Source: Kiritimatiellales bacterium (lineage in GTDB: Bacteria > Verrucomicrobiota > Kiritimatiellia > Kiritimatiellales > Pontiellaceae). Taken from it: a stretch of 15,462 bases of DNA. Positions within the stretch are counted from its first letter, which is position 1. The number at the start of each line of letters is the position of its first letter. Below are positions 1 to 6,450 of this stretch, in pieces. The DNA lies in the NCBI GenBank assembly GCA_030625905.1, contig DAOUQA010000024.1:1-15462 (forward strand), given 5' to 3'. The position numbers and the translations under genes are program-made. The notes beneath the pieces are model-generated. The model did not search any database and was not told the origin of the DNA. It saw nothing but the letters and a program-made list of their open reading frames with translations.

Positions 1-14
1 CGCATCTTATTTTT

Positions 15-41
15 GATTGCCGATTGCCGATTGCCGATTGG
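15..41. repeat. GATTGCC heptamer tandem repeat
   Basis: Three perfect head-to-tail copies of GATTGCC (15-21, 22-28, 29-35) are followed by a partial copy GATTGG (36-41). A related fragment GCCGATTGAG lies near 78-87. The last copies form one arm of the 16-bp inverted repeat described separately. There are too few units, and no spacers, for a CRISPR array. The tract may vary in copy number between strains, but the sequence alone cannot show that. Confidence 0.8.
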
Positions 42-105
42 TGGGTCTGCGACCGCGTTTGTTTTGAAGAGGCCAACGCCGATTGAGTTCCACCAATCGG
101 CAATC
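29..105. repeat. 16-bp perfect inverted repeat upstream of rodA
   Basis: GATTGCCGATTGGTGG at 29-44 is exactly mirrored by its reverse complement at 90-105, with 45 bases between. If transcribed it would form a long stem in the rodA leader. It ends where the start-codon hairpin (103-130) begins, so the two stems could stack or compete at their border. It could be a leader structure, a protein-binding palindrome, or the ends of a small repeat element; the sequence does not decide. Confidence 0.75.
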
Positions 106-130
106 CTTCACCTTCAGGGAGGTGAAGGAT
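103..130 (+). promoter_or_regulatory. Hairpin sequestering the rodA ribosome binding site and start codon
   Basis: ATCCTTCACCT (103-113) and AGGTGAAGGAT (120-130) form a perfect 11-bp stem with a 6-base loop (114-119). The 3' arm covers the end of the Shine-Dalgarno sequence GGAGG (118-122) and the first two bases of the ATG at 129. The folded mRNA should therefore hide the ribosome binding site, as in translational operators and RNA thermometers. The pairing is seen directly; a regulatory effect on rodA is inferred. Confidence 0.55.
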
Positions 131-1304
131 GAACGGCATTACCCTCAAGCGCGTTGACTGGACCATGCTCGGAACGATCCTGCTGCTGATCGGGCTGAGC
201 GCGGTGTTTGTCTACAGCGCCCAGTTCAAGTCGGACGATGTCGTTGGCTCCAACTGGATGAAGCAGCTGGTATTCGCAGGAATGGGTCTGTGCGCCTACG
301 GTGCGCTGGCGTGGTTCGACTACAAGCGGCTGGCGGCATTTTCGTGGTGGATCTATGGCGCGGCGGTGCTTCTGCTTCTATTGGTGTTCCTGTTCCCGGA
401 GGTGAACGGGGCGCATCGCTGGATTCTGTTGCCGGGCTTTACGCTCCAGCCTTCGGAACTCGGGAAGATTGCCGTGGTGATTGCGCTCTCGGCCTACCTC
501 GCCACGCCGGGGCGCGACGTGGATGACTGGAAAACCTTCTATACCTGTTTCGCGATTGTTGGTCTGCCGTTCCTGCTTATTGCAGCGGAACCGGATTTGA
601 GCACATCGCTTACGCTTGCGCCGATCTCACTGGCAATCATGCTCTACATGGGGGTTCAGCGGAGGTTCCTGCTGGTCGGCATTGCCGTGGTTTTGGTGTT
701 TGTTGTGGCAAGCTGCTTTTGGATCAAGTTCGAGAAGACCGATGCCATCGAGGCGATGCCCCCGGCGGAGCAGCCGGCGATCGTACTGCCGCGCATGCCG
801 TTTCTGGAGGACTACCAGAAGGGGCGCATCAAGGTGTTTCTCTCAAACGACCACGACATGGCCGGTGCGGGGTGGAGCAAGCTGCAGTCGCAGATTGCGG
901 TGGGCTCCGGCGGGCTGTACGGCAAGGGCTATTTGAAAGGGACGCAAAACATCCTGGGCTTCCTGCCCCGGACCGTGGCCCCGACCGATTTTATCTTCTG
1001 CGTGATTGCGGAGGAAACCGGCTTCATGGGCGGGGCATTCTTTATTTTGCTCTACACCGTGCTGCTGGGAAGATGCATGCGGGTTTCGCTTAGATCCCGC
1101 GACGAGTTTGGGCGGCTCATGGTGCTGGGAATTAGCGTCATGTTGTTCTGCCATGTGTTTGTGAATATTGCGATGACCATCGGCATTCTGCCGATTACGG
1201 GACTGCCGCTGCCGCTGATGAGCTACGGCGGATCCTTCATGGTCAGTACAATGATTGCCCTCGGCCTGGTGCAAAGTGTCTACCAGCGCCGAAGAAATAG
1301 ATAA
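129..1304 (+). CDS. rodA: RodA-type SEDS peptidoglycan glycosyltransferase
   Basis: This 391-residue polytopic membrane protein belongs to the SEDS family (RodA/FtsW/SpoVE), which polymerises lipid II into glycan strands with a partner class B penicillin-binding protein. Visible family blocks are HRWILLPGFTLQPSELGK (96-113), EPDLSTSL (154-161), a loop with GSGGLYGKG (259-267), and APTDFIF (284-290), whose Asp287 matches the essential Asp of RodA. LPLMSYGGS (361-369) is the conserved C-terminal block. Hydrophobic segments fill most of the chain. The start follows GGAGG by 6 bases and begins with the usual LKRVDW. I call RodA rather than FtsW because rng follows 10 bp downstream, as in mre/rodA shape operons. 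An FtsW role is not excluded, since the upstream genes are outside the window. Translation may be limited by the hairpin over its start. Confidence 0.88.
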   Translation: MNGITLKRVDWTMLGTILLLIGLSAVFVYSAQFKSDDVVGSNWMKQLVFAGMGLCAYGALAWFDYKRLAAFSWWIYGAAVLLLLLVFLFPEVNGAHRWILLPGFTLQPSELGKIAVVIALSAYLATPGRDVDDWKTFYTCFAIVGLPFLLIAAEPDLSTSLTLAPISLAIMLYMGVQRRFLLVGIAVVLVFVVASCFWIKFEKTDAIEAMPPAEQPAIVLPRMPFLEDYQKGRIKVFLSNDHDMAGAGWSKLQSQIAVGSGGLYGKGYLKGTQNILGFLPRTVAPTDFIFCVIAEETGFMGGAFFILLYTVLLGRCMRVSLRSRDEFGRLMVLGISVMLFCHVFVNIAMTIGILPITGLPLPLMSYGGSFMVSTMIALGLVQSVYQRRRNR

Positions 1305-1314
1305 GGAGAAAATT

Positions 1315-2901
1315 ATGTTTAAAAAATCAAAGGATAGCGGAGGAAGGAAGCCCGAGAAAAAGGAGATTCTGATCAACATCGAGCCGCTTGAAACACGTGT
1401 TGCCGTGCTCGAGTCCGGTAAGTTGGATAATTTCCACATCGAGCGCCAGGAGGACAACCGGATTGTCGGAAGCATCTTCAAGGGCAAGATCCAGAATCTG
1501 GAAGACGGCCTCCAGGCCGCCTTTGTGGAGATCGGCCTCAAAAAGAATGCCTTCATCCACTACTGGGACATGATCCCCGAAGACGCCGCGCGCCTCGAGC
1601 GTGAGGAGGGCGTCCGCGCCAAAAGCTCCACGCGCCGCCGCAAGAAATACAAGCCCGGCGAAATGAGGAAGATTTTCCCGGTCGGATCCGAGATTATCGT
1701 ACAGGTTACCAAGGATGCCATCGGGACTAAGGGGCCGCGGGTTACCGCCAACTTGAGTGTCCCTGGCCGCTTCCTGGTCATGATGCCCGGCACGCACCTC
1801 AAGGGGATTTCGCGCAAGATCGAGGATGTGAAGGAACGCAACCGCCTCAAGAAAATCCTCCAGCGCCTGCCCATCCCCGAAAACATCGGGGTGATCGTTC
1901 GCACGGCCGGTTCTGGAACGAAAAAGACCAGTTTTGTGCGCGACGCCCGCACGTTATTCGAAATCTGGAACGACATCGAGGACGGCATGAAAAACAAGCC
2001 TGCGCCTTGCACGCTCTATAGCGAACCCAACCTCGCCGAGCGCGTGGTGCGCGACTACCTTACCGAGGACATCGACCGCATCTACATCGATAGCCGCGAA
2101 ATGTTCGAGCAGACCCGGCAGGTGATCGCCAAGTTTTCGCGCCGCTCGCGCAGCTGGGTGCAGATGTATGGCGGCGAGGAACCGATCTTCGACTACTTCG
2201 ACGTCGAAAAGCAGATTGAGTCCGCCTACCGTCGTAAGGTCTGGATGAAGTCCGGGGCCTATCTCATCTTCGACGAAACCGAAGCGCTCATCGCCATCGA
2301 TGTCAATACCGGCCGCCACAAGGGCAGCAAGTCGCAGGAAGAGTCGATCCTGCAAGTCAATCTTGAGTCGGCTGATGAGGTCGCCCGCCAGCTGCGCCTG
2401 CGCAACGTTGGCGGCCTCGTCATCGTCGACTTTATCGACATGCGGGCGCGGCGCGACCAAATGGCGGTCTACCGCGTGCTCAAGGAGGCGCTCAAGAAGG
2501 ATCGTGCACGTACCAATGTGCTACAGATTTCGCAGCTCGGGCTGTTGGAAATGACCCGCCAGCGCGTCGAGGAAAGCATCTTCACCGCGTCGTATTCCGA
2601 CTGCCACTATTGCAGTGGGCGCGGCATGGTCAAGTCGCCGCTCTCCATGAGCGTTGAGATCCAGCGGCGCGTCAGCGAATGCATGCGCAAGGACCGCGAC
2701 GGCACGCACTCCATGCGCATCACCGTCAACCCGACCGTGCTCGACCGCCTGCGCAAGGAAGACGAGGCCGCGCTGGTCGAGCTCGAGCAAAAGTTCGAAG
2801 GCCACCTTACCTTTGTTTCCGATGCGCACTTCCACATGGAGGAATTCTCCATCACCAACGACGACAACGGCAAGGTTTTGTACACCAGCGTTGAGAGCTA
2901 G
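1315..2901 (+). CDS. rng: Ribonuclease G/E family endoribonuclease
   Basis: This 528-residue protein is a single-strand-specific endoribonuclease for rRNA maturation and mRNA decay. After a basic N-terminal tail (1-17) comes an S1 RNA-binding region (about 35-150, with VGSIFKGKIQ and LQAAFVEIG). The RNase H-like and DNase I-like catalytic parts follow, with IDVNTGR (Asp329) and VDFIDM (Asp372) matching the two magnesium-binding aspartates of RNase E. CHYCSGRGMV (Cys430, Cys433) is the zinc-link motif. The chain ends soon after, so the long degradosome scaffold of E. coli RNase E is missing and the length is close to RNase G. A basic insert around 95-116 (RAKSSTRRRKK) lies within the S1 region. 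The ATG at 1315 has AAGGAG 7 bases upstream. An in-frame start at 1255 would lie inside rodA and lacks this site. The 10-bp gap from rodA implies co-transcription. Confidence 0.93.
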   Translation: MFKKSKDSGGRKPEKKEILINIEPLETRVAVLESGKLDNFHIERQEDNRIVGSIFKGKIQNLEDGLQAAFVEIGLKKNAFIHYWDMIPEDAARLEREEGVRAKSSTRRRKKYKPGEMRKIFPVGSEIIVQVTKDAIGTKGPRVTANLSVPGRFLVMMPGTHLKGISRKIEDVKERNRLKKILQRLPIPENIGVIVRTAGSGTKKTSFVRDARTLFEIWNDIEDGMKNKPAPCTLYSEPNLAERVVRDYLTEDIDRIYIDSREMFEQTRQVIAKFSRRSRSWVQMYGGEEPIFDYFDVEKQIESAYRRKVWMKSGAYLIFDETEALIAIDVNTGRHKGSKSQEESILQVNLESADEVARQLRLRNVGGLVIVDFIDMRARRDQMAVYRVLKEALKKDRARTNVLQISQLGLLEMTRQRVEESIFTASYSDCHYCSGRGMVKSPLSMSVEIQRRVSECMRKDRDGTHSMRITVNPTVLDRLRKEDEAALVELEQKFEGHLTFVSDAHFHMEEFSITNDDNGKVLYTSVES

Positions 2902-2906
2902 CGGCA

Positions 2907-2976
2907 GTGGTGTAGTGCGCGCTTCCCGTCTTCGGGAGCGCGCTGCGGGCTCCATGGGAATGGAAGCCCGCACCAC
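2907..2976. repeat. 70-bp three-way-junction palindromic element
   Basis: Right after rng, GTGGTG (2907-2912) pairs with CACCAC (2971-2976) and encloses two GC-rich hairpins. Hairpin one pairs 2917-2928 with 2933-2943 (11 bp, one bulged T, loop TCTT). Hairpin two pairs 2944-2954 with 2961-2972 (11 bp, one bulged A, loop TGGGAA). The closing stem shares two bases with hairpin two. No U-tract follows, so it is not a standard intrinsic terminator. The cloverleaf shape and position after a stop codon resemble dispersed REP/MITE-like elements. It could also stabilise the 3' end of the rodA-rng message or act in termination. Confidence 0.6.
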
Positions 2977-3002
2977 AATCTGGAATAAGGGAAGGAGATC
3001 CC

Positions 3003-4034
3003 ATGAGCGTCGTGAAAGAAACATTCGGGGAAACCAGCGATGGCTTGGCCGTCGATGTATTCGTCTTTGGCAATGCCACCGGGCTGAAGGTCAAGATCAT
3101 CAACTACGGTGCGACGATTATTTCGGTCGAGGTACCGGATCGCGACGGCCAGCTGGCCGACGTGGCGCTGGGCTTCAACGACATGATGGGGTATCAGGGC
3201 GCAGACAATCCGTACTTCGGCGCTTGCTGTGGCCGCTATGCCAACCGCATTGCGAATGGAAAGTTCACGCTCGATGGTGCCGAATATTCGCTCGCCATCA
3301 ACAATGGGCCGAATGCGTTGCATGGCGGGTTGGTTGGTTTCGACAAGAAGATTTGGGCCGCCGAAATCATCGGTGACTCCGTTAAAATGTCGATCACCAG
3401 CCCCGACGGCGAGGAGGGCTATCCTGGTACGCTCAAGGTTGAAATCACCTACAGCCTGGACGACGAAGGCGAACTGCGGATCGACTACACCGCCGAGACC
3501 AACAAGAAGACCGTGCTCAACCTGACCAACCACAGCTACTTCAATCTGACGGGCGGCGGTTCGGTTCATGGCCATGTGATACGCATCAATGCCGACCGCT
3601 ACACGGTCGTGGACGACGAAGCCATCCCGAGCGGCGAGCTGCGCGCGGTGGCCGGCACCGAAATGGATCTGCTGGCTCCGACGCCCATCGGCAAGAACAC
3701 CGATGCGGTGCGGGGGCTAGGATACGACCACAACTATTGCATCAATCAGGCCGCCGAGGGTGAACTGACCCTTGCCGCATCGGTAGTAGACCCCGAAAGC
3801 GGCCGCACACTCGAATGCTGGACCACCGAGCCCGGCGTGCAGTTTTACACCGGCAACTATCTCAATAACGTTAAAGGAAAAGGCGGAGCGGTCTACAATC
3901 GGCAGGAAGGCTTCTGCCTCGAAACCCAGCACTATCCCGACAGTCCCAACCACCCCGGCTTCCCCAGTACCGAGCTCGCTCCCGGCGAAACCTATGCCCA
4001 CACCTGCATCTATAAGTTTGGCATCGAGGGATAG
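3003..4034 (+). CDS. galM: Aldose 1-epimerase (galactose mutarotase)
   Basis: This 343-residue soluble protein interconverts the alpha and beta anomers of galactose, glucose and related sugars, feeding the Leloir pathway. The beta-sandwich mutarotase signatures are present in order: GRYANRI (78-83, with Arg82), NALHGG (104-109, His107), TNHSYFNL (175-182, His177), GYDHNY (240-245, Asp242) and CLETQHYPDSPNHPGFPS (305-322, Glu307). These match the substrate-binding Arg, the catalytic His pair, the Asp and the general-base Glu of the family. The length is typical. The ATG at 3003 follows GGAAGGAGATCCC, a strong ribosome binding site. No other sugar gene is adjacent. It lies 101 bp after rng, with the palindrome between, and converges on hemB. 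No signal peptide is seen, so it should be cytoplasmic. Confidence 0.95.
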   Translation: MSVVKETFGETSDGLAVDVFVFGNATGLKVKIINYGATIISVEVPDRDGQLADVALGFNDMMGYQGADNPYFGACCGRYANRIANGKFTLDGAEYSLAINNGPNALHGGLVGFDKKIWAAEIIGDSVKMSITSPDGEEGYPGTLKVEITYSLDDEGELRIDYTAETNKKTVLNLTNHSYFNLTGGGSVHGHVIRINADRYTVVDDEAIPSGELRAVAGTEMDLLAPTPIGKNTDAVRGLGYDHNYCINQAAEGELTLAASVVDPESGRTLECWTTEPGVQFYTGNYLNNVKGKGGAVYNRQEGFCLETQHYPDSPNHPGFPSTELAPGETYAHTCIYKFGIEG

Positions 4035-4043
4035 GGAGTGTAG

Positions 4044-4062
4044 CCGGGATCGCCGATCCCGG
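4044..4062. terminator. Palindrome between converging galM and hemB, possible bidirectional terminator
   Basis: CCGGGATCG and CGATCCCGG form a 9-bp perfect inverted repeat around a single C; in RNA this would more likely be a 7-bp stem with a 5-base loop. It lies in the 56-bp gap between the galM stop (4034) and the hemB stop (4091). Neither side has a T-tract, so intrinsic termination would be weak. A role as a 3'-end barrier between opposing transcripts is inferred from position only. Confidence 0.4.
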
Positions 4063-4090
4063 AACAATGTGGGGCAGGCATCATGACGGA

Positions 4091-5071
4091 TTAATCGCGG
4101 AATAGGGCGTTGTATTGGTTGGCCCAGTAGGAGATGAGGATGTCGGCGCCGGAGCGGACGAGCGCGGCGGTCGATTCCTGAACCATGCCTTTAAGGTCGC
4201 CCCATCCACGTTCGGCGGTGGCGTGCAGCATGGAATATTCGCCGCTGACATTGTAGGCGGCAAGCGGCAGATCGGTCGTTTCGCGCACTTTGGCGAGTAC
4301 ATCGAGGTAGAAGAGCGACGGCTTGACCATCAGCATGTCCGCGCCTTCGGCCTCGTCGAACTCCGATTCACGCAGTGCCGTGCGTAGATCGCCGTACGAT
4401 GCTTGGTAGCCCTTGCGGTCGCCCTTGCCGGGCATCGATTTTTCCGCCTCGCGGAACGGGCCGTACATGGCCGAGGCAAACTTGGTGGAATAGCTCATCA
4501 GCAGGGTTTGGTCGAACGCATTGGTATCAAGTGCGGCGCGGATCGCCTGTACCTGCCCGTCCATCATGGAGCTGGGTGCCACAATATCCGCTCCGGCGGC
4601 GGCGTAGGAGGTTGCAATTTTAGCTAGGGTTTCATTGGCGGCATCGTTGTCCACGACACCGGATTCCGTTAGCGGGCCGCAGTGGCCGTGGTCGGTGTAG
4701 GCGCAGACGCAGACATCGGCGGCTACGACCAGTTCCGGAAACTTATCCTTCACTTCCCGGATCGCGCACTGGACGGCCCCCTTGTCGTTGTAGGCTGCCG
4801 TTCCGGCATGGTCCTTTTCGGAATCCTCCACGAGGCCAAACAGCAACAGCCCGCCCACACCCGACTCCACGACCGGCTCAAGATCGATCAGCAGTTGGTC
4901 GACGCTCAATCGCGATTGCCCCGGCATCGATTCGATCGGTTCGCGCTTTGCTGCCCCCTCGATTACGAAGGCCGGCCAGATAAACTTTTCTGGGCCGGGT
5001 AGCGGCGCGTCGAGCATCTTGCGGATTCCCGCGCTCTGGCGCAGGCGTCTTAGTCTGGTTTCTGGGAACAT
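4091..5071 (-). CDS. hemB: Delta-aminolevulinic acid dehydratase (porphobilinogen synthase)
   Basis: This 326-residue enzyme condenses two 5-aminolevulinate molecules into porphobilinogen in the cytoplasm. The zinc-type active site is visible as DVCVCAYTDHGHCG (119-132), with Cys121, Cys123 and Cys131. The two Schiff-base lysines are in SYSTKFASAMYGPFR (Lys197) and MVKPS (Lys250). EYSMLHATAERGW (278-290) is another family block, and the length is standard. The ATG at 5071 has AGGAGA 8 bases upstream. A longer in-frame extension to 5233 is rejected because those 54 residues have no family resemblance and lie inside hemCD. The start overlaps the end of hemCD by 22 bp, so translation is probably coupled. 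It is the last gene of the sirC-hemA, hemCD, hemB operon. Confidence 0.96.
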   Translation of the reverse strand: MFPETRLRRLRQSAGIRKMLDAPLPGPEKFIWPAFVIEGAAKREPIESMPGQSRLSVDQLLIDLEPVVESGVGGLLLFGLVEDSEKDHAGTAAYNDKGAVQCAIREVKDKFPELVVAADVCVCAYTDHGHCGPLTESGVVDNDAANETLAKIATSYAAAGADIVAPSSMMDGQVQAIRAALDTNAFDQTLLMSYSTKFASAMYGPFREAEKSMPGKGDRKGYQASYGDLRTALRESEFDEAEGADMLMVKPSLFYLDVLAKVRETTDLPLAAYNVSGEYSMLHATAERGWGDLKGMVQESTAALVRSGADILISYWANQYNALFRD

Positions 5072-6450
5072 GGCACTTCTCCTACAAAATATTCTGCAAG
5101 TGCATTGATAGCACCCATTACCGTCGCCTCGCGAGCAATAACGCTCGGTTGGATGCCGTGTTTTCCCAGCGCTTGGGCGGTGGGTTTCCCGATCACTGAA
5201 ATGGTTTTGCCTGCGAGAGCCTCGGCTTCCCACTGGGCGATGAAGGATTCAACGGCGGAGGCACTGGCGAAAAAGACGGCGTCGAAGGACGGCAACTCTT
5301 TGTGCTCGATGCGGATGTTGTCGTAGAGGACGGCATCCTCGACTTCCGCTTCGGTTTTGCGCAGGGCGGTGGCCAGTTCGGGGCCGGCCTTGTCGGAGCG
5401 GATACGCAGGATTCTTTCGCCGGGCTTTACGGTTTTCTTGGCCAGCTCGACGAGCGACTCGGCGCTGAAACCGGAGTCCGGCTGTGCATCGGCTTGGAGG
5501 CCATAGCGTTCAAGCTCATCGGCGGTACCGCGCCCGCAGACCATGATTTTTGGAATAGAACGAAGGTCGATCTTTTGTTCTTTGATGAGTTGCATCAACG
5601 CTCGAACCGACGACGGTGAGGTGATGATCAGCCACTCGAAGGCGGCGAAACGAAGCTGGAAGCATCGTCTACATTGCAGGCGAATGAGGGGGAATGGGAT
5701 GGGGTGGCCACCAACGTCGCGGACGAGCGCGGCGGCCTTTTTTTGAAGGGCTTCGGAACAGGTGAGGAGAACTTTTTCCCCAAGCAATGGAACAAGGGGA
5801 CGCAAGGCCTCGATTTTCGCGTTGTCTGCGCGGAAGGTGATGGCGAGATAGCCTTGGCCTTCAGGGACTTCCAGCTCGTCGAGCGGGATCCATTCAGTGA
5901 TTCGGTCTTTGATGCCGAGGCGGATGAGGGCGGCGGCAGCCATTACGACAAGATCGAAATCGCCGTTGTCAACCTGCGCGATTCGTTCTTCGATATTGCC
6001 GCGAATGGTTTTCTGAATACCGTTGGGGAAGCGTTGGCTGCAGTAGGCCTCGCGCCGTTCGGAGCTAACACCGATAACGAGGGTGTTGGGCAGGTCGGAA
6101 ACCGCCCGGCCTTTGGAGAGAACCAGGACATCGCGCGGTTCTTCGCGCCACGGGAGCCAGAACCAGGCAATACCGGAAGGCATAGGTTCAGGGAGATCCT
6201 TCGCACTATGGACGGCGAGGTCGATGTCGCCATGCAGCAGGGCTTCGTCTAGCTCGCGGGTGAAGAAGTCGGCCGGGCTTTCGCGCAGGTCGGTGGTGCG
6301 GTCGGTGTCGCCAACGGAGGCGATCGGAACCATCTCGAAGGAGATGCATTCAAGCATACTTTCGATTTGGTCGAGCGCGTCGCGTGTTTGGGTCAGCGCA
6401 AGGCTACTCGGCCGCGTTCCCGCCTTGAAAACTGTTGATGATTTTTTCAT
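5050..6450 (-). CDS. hemCD: Fused porphobilinogen deaminase (short form) and uroporphyrinogen-III synthase
   Basis: This 466-residue protein joins two successive enzymes: HemC polymerises four porphobilinogens to hydroxymethylbilane, and HemD cyclises it to uroporphyrinogen III. HemC domains 1-2 span about 1-220, with AGTRPSSLAL (10-19), AVHSAKDLP (79-87; Asp84 matches the catalytic Asp), GVSSERRE (127-134) and IRGNIEERI (149-157). The usual domain 3, with its GGCxxP-type cysteine that binds the dipyrromethane cofactor, is absent. The chain passes from EGQGYLAI (197-204) straight into HemD, which starts at KVLLT (226-230). HemD blocks are PFPLIRL (252-258), ITSPSSVRAL (276-285), FASASAVESF (394-403) and GKPTAQALGKHGI (421-433). 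Residues 259-266 look atypical for a HemD linker. The ATG at 6450 is required to include the AGTR block, giving a 47-bp overlap with sirC-hemA. No strong Shine-Dalgarno is seen, so coupling is likely. Confidence 0.9.
   Translation of the reverse strand: MKKSSTVFKAGTRPSSLALTQTRDALDQIESMLECISFEMVPIASVGDTDRTTDLRESPADFFTRELDEALLHGDIDLAVHSAKDLPEPMPSGIAWFWLPWREEPRDVLVLSKGRAVSDLPNTLVIGVSSERREAYCSQRFPNGIQKTIRGNIEERIAQVDNGDFDLVVMAAAALIRLGIKDRITEWIPLDELEVPEGQGYLAITFRADNAKIEALRPLVPLLGEKVLLTCSEALQKKAAALVRDVGGHPIPFPLIRLQCRRCFQLRFAAFEWLIITSPSSVRALMQLIKEQKIDLRSIPKIMVCGRGTADELERYGLQADAQPDSGFSAESLVELAKKTVKPGERILRIRSDKAGPELATALRKTEAEVEDAVLYDNIRIEHKELPSFDAVFFASASAVESFIAQWEAEALAGKTISVIGKPTAQALGKHGIQPSVIAREATVMGAINALAEYFVGEVPCSQKPD

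Noticed and set aside
15..41. CRISPR-like repeat
   Set aside because: The units are 7 bases and directly adjacent without spacers.
843..1556. 237-residue open frame on the minus strand
   Set aside because: It lies antisense to rodA and rng, which carry clear family motifs; its composition is low-complexity and shows no recognisable domain.
1954..2460. 168-residue minus-strand open frame inside rng
   Set aside because: A GC-rich antisense shadow of the catalytic region of RNase G; no start signal or domain.
2898..3575. 225-residue minus-strand open frame covering the rng-galM gap
   Set aside because: Mostly antisense to galM and running through the palindrome; no ribosome binding site and no family resemblance.
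4091..5233. Longer HemB with 54 extra N-terminal residues
   Set aside because: The extension is out-of-frame hemCD sequence; the ATG at 5071 has a good ribosome binding site and the usual HemB start.
5674..6252. 192-residue plus-strand open frame in the hem region
   Set aside because: A shadow of HemCD on the opposite strand; the minus-strand frame has conserved HemC and HemD motifs throughout.
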